From assembly GCA_002705465.1 (NCBI GenBank), contig PAGS01000032.1, forward strand, positions 9,868 through 16,852: a stretch of 6,985 nt of DNA, written 5' to 3'. Position numbers and translations under genes: made by a program. This document shows positions 1-5,613 of the stretch, one piece after another (position 1 is the first letter of the stretch; each line of letters begins with the position of its first letter). The notes under the pieces are model-generated. The model was not told where the DNA came from. It ran no database searches and saw nothing but the letters and a program-made list of their open reading frames with translations. This DNA is from Halieaceae bacterium. Its GTDB lineage: Bacteria > Pseudomonadota > Gammaproteobacteria > Pseudomonadales > Halieaceae.

Positions 1-471
1 ATGCTGGCCACGCCCCTGCAACTCGCACAAGCCACGATGGTGTTGGCCAACCGTGGCCAAAGTTTTGTGCCCTCAGTGGTACATCACGTCGACCACCTGC
101 CGGTCGGGGGTGTCGCCCGCCCGCCTTTGCCAATGACGGAGGAGGACTGGGAGGCCGTGGTTGCCGGTATGGTCGACGTGGTGCACTCACCGCGCGGGAC
201 GGCGGCGCTTATCGCTCGGGGAATGGATTATCAGATGGCGGGCAAGACCGGCACCTCGCAGGTAATCGGCATTGCGCAGGACGCGGTCTATGACGAGGAG
301 ACGGTGAGCGAACGTAACCGGAATCACGGCCTATTTATTGCCTTTGCACCGGTAGATAAACCACGAATTGTTGTCGCGGTGATTGCGGAAAATGGCGGTG
401 GTAGCAGCGCTGCCTCACCCGTCGCCCGCCGTGTTATCGATGCCTGGCTTGCGAGCGCTGCCGATGTCTGA
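1..471 (+). CDS. mrdA: Penicillin-binding protein 2 (peptidoglycan D,D-transpeptidase), C-terminal part
   Basis: This is the C-terminal 156 residues of PBP2, the class B transpeptidase that cross-links new peptidoglycan during cell elongation and works with RodA at the inner membrane, with its catalytic domain in the periplasm. The reading frame is open at base 1, and the ATG there is an internal Met in the conserved 'ATPLQLAQA' stretch, so the true start and the catalytic SxxK and SxN motifs lie upstream of the window. The third penicillin-binding motif is present as KTGT at residues 82-85 of the fragment, inside 'AGKTGTSQV'. The conserved 'FIAFAPVDKPRIVVAV' strand and 'AENGGG' follow. The protein ends soon after 'ARRVIDAWL', without the extra acidic tail of the E. 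coli protein. The stop codon overlaps the rodA start by 8 nt. The identification rests on the KTG context and the adjacent rodA. Confidence 0.95.
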   Translation: MLATPLQLAQATMVLANRGQSFVPSVVHHVDHLPVGGVARPPLPMTEEDWEAVVAGMVDVVHSPRGTAALIARGMDYQMAGKTGTSQVIGIAQDAVYDEETVSERNRNHGLFIAFAPVDKPRIVVAVIAENGGGSSAASPVARRVIDAWLASAADV

Positions 472-1603
472 GTACGCCCGCTTTCTGGAGGGCTCGAGCC
501 GTGATCTTGCGCGTGCGCGGACACCTGCAGAGCGTTTGCACCTCGACATTTTTCTGATCGCGCCCATGCTGGCCATCATGGTCATGGGGTTATTAGTGCT
601 GTACAGCGCCTCTGACAGTGACTGGGATACGGTCAACCGGCAAATTCGCAACTTCGTCATTGGCTACGGCGTATTTTTAGTGGCGGCGCAGGTTCGCCCC
701 GATACGCTTCAAAGGTGGGCGCCCGCGCTTTACCTCGGCGCCTTGTTTCTGCTGCTGCTCGTTCCTTTTCTCGGGGTGGGCAGCAAAGGCGCACAGCGTT
801 GGCTCAGTCTGGGCGTGATTCGCTTCCAGCCATCGGAAATCATGAAGATCGCCATGCCGCTTGCGGTAGCGGCATGGGTCGTGCGCCCCGGTCTCCCGCC
901 TCGCCCAAGCGTGACGCTCACTGCGCTGTTGATCATAGGGTTTCCGGCGGCCGCGATTGCGACTCAACCCGATCTGGGCACGGCGATTCTCGTCGCTGCA
1001 AGCGGGGGCTTCGTGGTGTTCATGGCGGGCATCAGCTGGTGGCAGTTGTTGTCAGGTGCCCTCGCTGCGCTGGCTTGCATCTGGCCGGCTTGGTTGTTTC
1101 TGCTGCGAGACTATCAGAAGCAGCGCATCCTGACATTATTTGACCCAGACGCCGATAGACTGGGTGCGGGCTGGAACATCATTCAGTCTAAAACGGCGAT
1201 TGGCTCGGGCGGTTGGTCGGGTAAGGGCTGGCTTGAGGGCACTCAGTCCCAGCTCGATTTTCTACCGGAGAGCCAAACGGATTTCATCATTGCGGTATTG
1301 GCAGAAGAACTGGGATTCCGGGGTGTCCTGGTGCTGCTTCTGCTTTATGGATTGGTGGTGATCCGTGGCTTGTGGATCAGCTTTACGGCGCAAACCAGCT
1401 ACGGTCGACTCCTGGCCAGCGCGATCACGCTGACTTTTTGTGTCTACGTGATCGTCAATATGGGCATGGTGGCGGGTATTCTTCCTGTGGTTGGCGTGCC
1501 GCTACCATTTGTCAGCTTTGGCGGCACCTCCATTGTCACACTCTTGCTGGGTTTCGGTATCCTCTCCGCTATCAGCACCGAGAAAAGGATCATCTCTCAA
1601 TGA
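464..1603 (+). CDS. rodA: RodA, SEDS-family peptidoglycan glycosyltransferase
   Basis: RodA polymerises lipid II into glycan strands for lateral wall growth, in complex with PBP2 encoded just upstream. With the start at 464 the protein is 379 aa, close to the usual 370 or so, and has about ten hydrophobic segments. Family hallmarks include 'SKGAQRWLSLG' (107-117), 'RFQPSEIMKIA' (120-130), 'TQPDLGTAILVA' (167-178), 'DYQKQRI' (216-222) and 'FLPESQTDFI' (266-275). Asp273 in that last motif matches the catalytic Asp proposed for SEDS enzymes. The C-terminal SEDS signature lies at 332-356, with Phe352 where the pattern normally has Tyr, Ser or Ala. The ATG at 464 was chosen because it gives the family N-terminus (a soluble leader, then 'LHLDIFLIAPML') and an 8-nt overlap with mrdA. 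An in-frame ATG at 440 and an earlier one at 383 would add 8 or 27 residues of mrdA-overlapping sequence. The upstream Shine-Dalgarno is weak, so coupling to mrdA translation is likely. Confidence 0.96.
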   Translation: MSEYARFLEGSSRDLARARTPAERLHLDIFLIAPMLAIMVMGLLVLYSASDSDWDTVNRQIRNFVIGYGVFLVAAQVRPDTLQRWAPALYLGALFLLLLVPFLGVGSKGAQRWLSLGVIRFQPSEIMKIAMPLAVAAWVVRPGLPPRPSVTLTALLIIGFPAAAIATQPDLGTAILVAASGGFVVFMAGISWWQLLSGALAALACIWPAWLFLLRDYQKQRILTLFDPDADRLGAGWNIIQSKTAIGSGGWSGKGWLEGTQSQLDFLPESQTDFIIAVLAEELGFRGVLVLLLLYGLVVIRGLWISFTAQTSYGRLLASAITLTFCVYVIVNMGMVAGILPVVGVPLPFVSFGGTSIVTLLLGFGILSAISTEKRIISQ

Positions 1604-2637
1604 AGCGTATCGGCACAGAGTCTGCCACAAAGGGTGGCCTGCACTGGCGGCGGTTGCTGATGTCTCTATTTTTTTCTGTGGGTGTGGTGACGGTATCTGA
1701 TGCCTTTGCGGGGGATTACATTGGTCACGAGGGCGTTCAAGGGGTGATCGCCGCTGCCGAGGAAGCGGGAGTGGACCCCACTTGGTCGAAGGATTTGATT
1801 GAGGCGGCCGAGCGCCAGCAGAGCATCCTCGACGCCATCGCCCGCCCGGCTGAAAAGACTAAGCCCTGGTATGAGTATCGGCAAATTTTCTTGACGGAGC
1901 GTCGGATCCGCGAGGGGGCCGCATTTTGGGATGCCAATGCGTCCGTTCTGGAGACGGTCGCAGAACGAACCGGGGTGCCTTCGGAGATTATCGTTGCCAT
2001 TATTGGTGTCGAGACGTACTACGGGCGAATCAGCGGTAGCTATCGGGTGATTGATGCGCTCGCTACGCTGGCATTTGATTATCCAAGGCGGTCGGCGTTC
2101 TTCACCCGCGAGTTGGAGCAATTTCTTGTGCTGGCATGGGAATCAAACAAGGACCCGCTCGCCATGAAAGGGTCTTACGCAGGGGCGATGGGCTATGGTC
2201 AATTTATGCCCTCTAGCTACCGTGCTTACGCGACGAGTTTTGAGGGTGCTTCGGCGCCTGACATTTGGGACGACGTTGCCGATGCGATCAGTAGCGTAGG
2301 CAACTATTTAAAAGCGCATGGCTGGCGGGCGGGTGACGGTGTGGTGGTAGATGCCATCGCGGATGACGCTGAGCCTGGGATCTTTGATGCCGGGTTGAGG
2401 CCCAGCCTGTCCGTCGCTGAATTAGCGCTTTCCGGTGTGCGAACTGTTGAGGCACTGATGCCCTCAACGGTGGTGACGCCGCTACGGCTTGAGGAGCAGA
2501 GTGGGCCTCGTCACTGGTTGGGCTTGCAGAACTTTTATGTCATCACCCGTTACAACCACAGTGCGATGTACGCAATGGCAATCTGGGAGCTGAGTCAGGC
2601 GCTGGTGACTGAGCGGTCAGATGAGTACTCGCGATGA
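1600..2637 (+). CDS. mltB: Lytic murein transglycosylase B (MltB/SltB type, probably soluble periplasmic)
   Basis: This 345-residue enzyme cleaves the MurNAc-GlcNAc bond of peptidoglycan with formation of 1,6-anhydroMurNAc. The family matches are 'IIGVETYYGRISGSYRVIDA' (134-153), with the likely catalytic Glu138, then 'LATLAFDYPRRSAFF', 'KGSYAGAMGYGQFMPSSY' (190-207) and 'LGLQNFYVITRYNHSAMYAM' near the C-terminus. E. coli MltB is an outer-membrane lipoprotein. Here the N-terminus (basic 'HWRR', hydrophobic 'LLMSLFFSVGVV', then 'DAFA' before Gly38) looks like a signal peptidase I leader with no cysteine, as in soluble SltB proteins. The calcium-binding EF-hand loop of E. coli Slt35 aligns with 213-224, where most ligand positions are changed. 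The start is the ATG of an ATGA overlap with rodA, with AAGGA (1585-1589) 10 nt upstream. Longer in-frame extensions would run through rodA and are not credible. Confidence 0.95.
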   Translation: MKRIGTESATKGGLHWRRLLMSLFFSVGVVTVSDAFAGDYIGHEGVQGVIAAAEEAGVDPTWSKDLIEAAERQQSILDAIARPAEKTKPWYEYRQIFLTERRIREGAAFWDANASVLETVAERTGVPSEIIVAIIGVETYYGRISGSYRVIDALATLAFDYPRRSAFFTRELEQFLVLAWESNKDPLAMKGSYAGAMGYGQFMPSSYRAYATSFEGASAPDIWDDVADAISSVGNYLKAHGWRAGDGVVVDAIADDAEPGIFDAGLRPSLSVAELALSGVRTVEALMPSTVVTPLRLEEQSGPRHWLGLQNFYVITRYNHSAMYAMAIWELSQALVTERSDEYSR

Positions 2638-3413
2638 CGAGAGTTTCTCTAGCCTTCATGCTGCTTGTTGTTTGCCCCCTCGAAGTGGCCATCGCGCAGT
2701 CAGTGCTACCGGATGGCGCGCCGGTGTCGCATGCAAAACGGATTTGGCAGGACGCGGTACCGCAAACTGAACCTGCCCCGACGCTAGGCAACCGAAGTCC
2801 CTACCGCGTTAAGGGTCAGACCTACACGGTGCTGCCGACAGCGGACGATTATGTCGAGGAAGGCATCGCATCGTGGTACGGCATGAAGTTTCATGGGAGG
2901 CAGACAGCCAATGGCGACACTTACGACGTGTTCGCTGCCACGGCGGCCCATCGATCACTGCCGATTCCAAGTTATGTGCGGGTGACCAATCTCCGCAACC
3001 AGCGGACAGTGGTGCTCCGCATCAACGACAGAGGCCCCTTCCACGACAGTCGCTTGATTGATTTATCTTATGGCGCTGCTCTCGCCCTGGGTTTCGCTGA
3101 ATCCGGTACTGCACCGGTCCGGGTCGAGGCCGTGACGCCGCCGGGTCATGAGTCTCAGCAGAGATCGGCTGCTGAGCGATACCGATACTTACAGTTGGGC
3201 GCCTTCAAATTGCTGCAGACTGCCGAGCGAGTCTCACAGGAGGCCGCTGACCGCCAAGGGTGGGAATATCCCATGGCGATTACCGCGGTTGATGTCAGGG
3301 GGCAGCGCCTTCATCGTGTACGGGTTGGTCCTTTCGATAACCCATCGGCGCTCCAGCGTGTAAAGGATATCCTCGAAGCTGGAGGATATTCTGCTCTGAT
3401 CAGACTGCCCTGA
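2634..3413 (+). CDS. rlpA: RlpA-type septal lytic transglycosylase with SPOR domain
   Basis: RlpA cleaves glycan strands stripped of stem peptides and acts at the division septum in Pseudomonas aeruginosa. The 259-aa product has an N-terminal leader, a short linker, a double-psi beta-barrel domain (about 75-165) and a C-terminal SPOR domain (about 183-257) that binds denuded glycan. Diagnostic motifs are 'GIASWYGMKFHGRQTANG' (77-94), 'AATAAHRSLPIPSYVRVTNL' (101-120) and 'RINDRGPFHDSRLIDLSY' (129-146). By spacing, Asp95, His106 and Asp132 match the P. aeruginosa Glu120, His131 and Asp157 active-site positions, so the first is a Glu-to-Asp change. The leader has a Cys at 14 preceded by Val-Val, which is not a proper lipobox. 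A signal peptidase I cut after 'AIA' (residue 21) looks better, so the protein may be soluble rather than lipid-anchored. An in-frame TGA at 2622-2624 rules out upstream starts. Its ATGA overlap with mltB implies coupled translation. Confidence 0.94.
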   Translation: MTRVSLAFMLLVVCPLEVAIAQSVLPDGAPVSHAKRIWQDAVPQTEPAPTLGNRSPYRVKGQTYTVLPTADDYVEEGIASWYGMKFHGRQTANGDTYDVFAATAAHRSLPIPSYVRVTNLRNQRTVVLRINDRGPFHDSRLIDLSYGAALALGFAESGTAPVRVEAVTPPGHESQQRSAAERYRYLQLGAFKLLQTAERVSQEAADRQGWEYPMAITAVDVRGQRLHRVRVGPFDNPSALQRVKDILEAGGYSALIRLP

Positions 3414-3476
3414 GGTGCTGACTGTGATCCGGTGCCGCGCCCGCGTACACTCACCCACTTATTTGCCGTAGCCTGC

Positions 3477-3485
3477 GGAGAGGGG
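3477..3485 (+). promoter_or_regulatory. Ribosome binding site that fixes the dacA start
   Basis: The purine run GGAGAGGGG ends 6 nt before the ATG at 3492. The alternative GTG start at 3432 in the same frame lacks such a site and would place 20 extra residues before the signal peptide. This supports 3492 as the real start of dacA. Confidence 0.7.
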
Positions 3486-3491
3486 CATTCC

Positions 3492-4673
3492 ATGCAAACA
3501 GCGATACGGATACGCCGGTACTGGTCCGCATGGCTTTTTGGGGCTGTGTTGCTACCTTCAGTTGTGTTGGCAAACACCGCTCTGGTCCCTTCCCCGCCAT
3601 CGATTAACGCTGATTCCTATTTCTTGGTCGATTTTGATACCGGCGCAGTAATGGTCGAACACAACCCTGATTTGCAGTTGCCGCCCGCCAGCCTGACCAA
3701 ACTCATGACGGCGTATATTTTGGCGGAGGAGGTTGCGTTGGGCCGCCTCGCCCTTGAAGACACCGTTCGTGTTAGCCCCAATGCCTGGTCGCAGAACCCG
3801 GTATTCAACGGTTCATCGCTCATGTGGATTGAGCCCGGTAAGCCTGTCACGGTTGCGGAGTTAGAGCGCGGCATAGTGATTTCCTCGGGCAATGACGCGA
3901 CAGTGGCCATCGCTGAGCACATTGCCGGTAGCGAGGCTGCCTTTGTTGATCTCATGAACCGTTACGCCGAGGAAATGGGTCTGACCCGGACACGTTTTGA
4001 GAATAGCCACGGGTTGCCTCACCCCGATCATCTGTCGACTGCCAGAGATCTGGCCGCTACGGCGGTGGCTGCCATCAGAGATCACCCGGAGCGATACGCG
4101 GTGTACAAGGAGCAGAGTTACACCTACAACGACATCACCCAGTACAACCGTAATCATCTGCTACGCGAAGATCCCTCCGTTGATGGCCTCAAGACGGGCT
4201 ATACGAGGGTGGCGGGTTATGGGCTGGTCGCTTCGGCAGAACGCGAGGGGATGCGGTTGGTATCGGTTGTGATGGGCAGTAGTTCCACAGCCAGCCGCAA
4301 GGCGGAGACGCGTAGTTTGCTGAACTATGGCTTCCGGTTTTTCGAAACCCTGCGCCCCTTGACGCCAGAGGCGTCGCTGAGCGAGGCGCAGGTATGGAAG
4401 GGGCAGTCGAAACAGGTGACGCTCGGTGTAACAGACGAGGTGGTGCTGACACTCCCTCGCAGTATCGCGAGCATCGACACTCAGGTTGAGGTGGATGAGC
4501 CACTGGTGGCGCCGCTTGACGTCAACGACGTGGTGGGGCGAGTCACTCTTCTCCGGGATGGTGAAGTCGTATCGGAAGTGCCGCTCAGGGTGTTGCAACG
4601 AGTCGAACCCGCGGGTTTCTTTGCCCGCCTATGGGACACGATTGTACTGTGGTTTCAGCAGTTACTAGGTTGA
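3492..4673 (+). CDS. dacA: D-alanyl-D-alanine carboxypeptidase (PBP5/6 family)
   Basis: This low-molecular-weight penicillin-binding protein removes the terminal D-Ala from peptidoglycan pentapeptides in the periplasm. The 393-aa product compares with 403 aa in E. coli PBP5. It has a signal peptide ('RIRRYWSAWLFGAVLLPS', with cleavage probably after 'VVLA' at residue 27). All three catalytic motifs are present: SLTK (67-70), SGN (132-134) and KTG (234-236), with spacing nearly equal to PBP5. The C-terminal beta-rich PBP5_C domain covers roughly 285-370. The last 19 residues ('GFFARLWDTIVLWFQQLLG') form the amphipathic helix that anchors this family to the outer face of the inner membrane. The gene follows rlpA after 78 nt and precedes ybeD by 6 nt, the usual neighbourhood. 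In Pseudomonas the gene at this locus is called dacC, so the symbol is by family rather than strict orthology. Confidence 0.96.
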   Translation: MQTAIRIRRYWSAWLFGAVLLPSVVLANTALVPSPPSINADSYFLVDFDTGAVMVEHNPDLQLPPASLTKLMTAYILAEEVALGRLALEDTVRVSPNAWSQNPVFNGSSLMWIEPGKPVTVAELERGIVISSGNDATVAIAEHIAGSEAAFVDLMNRYAEEMGLTRTRFENSHGLPHPDHLSTARDLAATAVAAIRDHPERYAVYKEQSYTYNDITQYNRNHLLREDPSVDGLKTGYTRVAGYGLVASAEREGMRLVSVVMGSSSTASRKAETRSLLNYGFRFFETLRPLTPEASLSEAQVWKGQSKQVTLGVTDEVVLTLPRSIASIDTQVEVDEPLVAPLDVNDVVGRVTLLRDGEVVSEVPLRVLQRVEPAGFFARLWDTIVLWFQQLLG

Positions 4674-4679
4674 GACCGG

Positions 4680-4946
4680 GTGAGCCAAGATCCCCCGAAA
4701 ATTGTTTTTCCCTGTCGCTATCCCATAAAGGTGCTTGGGCGTGCGGTAGAGGCTTTTCAACCGACTGTATTGTCAATCTTTCATCAGCGAGCGCCTGGTT
4801 TTGCGGAGGAAGACGTGGTGGTGAAGCCCTCGCGCAAGGGCACTTTCCACTCCATTACCGTCACCATTGAAGCCCAGAGTGAGGCGCAATTGCGCGACAT
4901 CCATCGGGACCTGATGGACTCGGGGCTGGTATCAATGGTGATCTGA
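4680..4946 (+). CDS. ybeD: YbeD/DUF493 family small protein
   Basis: This 88-residue cytoplasmic protein belongs to the DUF493 family (E. coli YbeD, 87 aa), which has an ACT-like ferredoxin fold. Its biochemical role is not firmly established. Matching stretches are 'FPCRYPIKVLG' (10-20), 'FHQRAPGF' (34-41), 'VKPSRKGTFHSITVTIEA' (48-65) and the ending 'GLVSMVI', which parallels E. coli 'DIVRMVL'. The start is GTG at 4680, 6 nt after the dacA stop. No ATG is available near the expected N-terminus, and the only Shine-Dalgarno-like sequence is a weak AGGTTGAG in the dacA end. Conserved placement between dacA and lipB supports the call, though location alone says little about function. Confidence 0.92.
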   Translation: MSQDPPKIVFPCRYPIKVLGRAVEAFQPTVLSIFHQRAPGFAEEDVVVKPSRKGTFHSITVTIEAQSEAQLRDIHRDLMDSGLVSMVI

Positions 4947-4950
4947 GTCA

Positions 4951-5565
4951 ATGAATTTTCGCCGTTTAGGTGTGGTCGACTACGCGCCAACTCTCGAGGA
5001 AATGAAAACGTTTACCGCCGAGCGGGGTCCTGATACTGAGGATGAAATCTGGCTTCTTGAGCATCCACCTGTCTTTACGCAGGGTCTGACCGGCAAGAAA
5101 GAACACATTCTCGATAACCGCGATATCCCGGTTGTTCACGTTGACCGGGGCGGACAGGTCACTTACCACGGACCCGGTCAGTGGGTGGCCTATGTGTTAT
5201 TCGACTTACGCAGGGCGAATATGAACGTACGCGAGTTGGTGCATCGCCTCGAGATGGCAGTGGTCAATGTGCTGGCGGATTGGGACATCGATGCCTACGG
5301 GGACCCGAGTGCGCGAGGCGTGTATGTCGAGGGACGGAAGATCGGTGCGTTGGGGCTTAAGGTGAGTCGGGGTCGCAGTTATCACGGGTTGTCTCTCAAT
5401 GTAGATATGGACCTCACGCCCTTTACCGGGATCAACCCCTGTGGCCATGCTGGCTTGGAGGTGACGTCGATGGCAATGCTCCTCGGAGAGCGGTGTCCCG
5501 ATATGGAGATAGTGGGCAAATCGTTGCTCACCCACCTCGTGAGCTGTCTCGCTGCAACTGCCTGA
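4951..5565 (+). CDS. lipB: Octanoyl-[acyl carrier protein]:protein N-octanoyltransferase (lipoate biosynthesis)
   Basis: LipB transfers octanoate from octanoyl-ACP to the lipoyl-domain lysine of enzymes such as pyruvate dehydrogenase E2 and the glycine cleavage H protein. LipA then inserts sulfur. The 204-aa protein compares with 213 aa in E. coli. Motifs are 'DEIWLLEHPPVFTQG' (31-45), 'DRGGQVTYHGPGQWVAYVL' (65-83), 'GVYVEGRKIGALGLKVSRG' (123-141) and 'INPCGHAGLEVTSM' (161-174). Lys130 and Cys164 are spaced 34 residues apart, as in the catalytic Lys/Cys pair of the family, so the enzyme should be active. The ATG at 4951 lies 4 nt after ybeD, with no strong Shine-Dalgarno, which suggests coupling. 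The expected partner lipA does not follow in this window; prfC does. Confidence 0.97.
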   Translation: MNFRRLGVVDYAPTLEEMKTFTAERGPDTEDEIWLLEHPPVFTQGLTGKKEHILDNRDIPVVHVDRGGQVTYHGPGQWVAYVLFDLRRANMNVRELVHRLEMAVVNVLADWDIDAYGDPSARGVYVEGRKIGALGLKVSRGRSYHGLSLNVDMDLTPFTGINPCGHAGLEVTSMAMLLGERCPDMEIVGKSLLTHLVSCLAATA

Positions 5566-5590
5566 CGTCACTCCCATTGGCTGTCATAAT
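5562..5590 (+). promoter_or_regulatory. Candidate sigma70 promoter for prfC
   Basis: CTGACG (5562-5567, four of six matches to TTGACA) and CATAAT (5585-5590, five of six matches to TATAAT) are separated by exactly 17 nt. They lie in the 48-nt gap before prfC, and the -35 element includes the lipB stop codon. Transcription would begin near 5597, giving a 5' leader of under 20 nt that still contains the Shine-Dalgarno. This is a motif match only. Confidence 0.5.
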
Positions 5591-5603
5591 CCCGCCTCGC
5601 TTG

Positions 5604-5609
5604 AGGAGG
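5604..5609 (+). promoter_or_regulatory. Strong ribosome binding site of prfC
   Basis: A perfect AGGAGG lies 4 nt before the prfC ATG, inside a purine run from 5603 to 5611. It is the strongest Shine-Dalgarno in the window and confirms the start at 5614. Confidence 0.8.
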
Positions 5610-5613
5610 GGTC

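Noticed and set aside
383..463. Longer N-terminus for RodA from the ATG at 383 or 440
   Set aside because: The extra residues are the shifted frame of the mrdA end, are unlike RodA proteins and would make an unusually long overlap.
1372..1599. 76-residue N-terminal extension of MltB within rodA
   Set aside because: It lies wholly inside rodA in another frame and would bury the signal peptide. The ATG at 1600 gives a normal leader.
3395..3404. 10-bp perfect palindrome TCTGATCAGA at the end of rlpA
   Set aside because: It lies in coding sequence, has no loop and no T-tract, and no second copy was seen, so neither a terminator nor an operator is supported.
3423..3451. Possible dacA promoter, TGTGAT and TACACT with 17-nt spacing in the rlpA-dacA gap
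   Set aside because: Both hexamers match the sigma70 consensus poorly, so it cannot be told apart from chance. The 78-nt gap does leave room for a promoter.
5563..5570. 8-bp palindrome TGACGTCA at the lipB stop
   Set aside because: It is too short and single-copy in the window. It may be a chance result of the stop codon and the -35 element.
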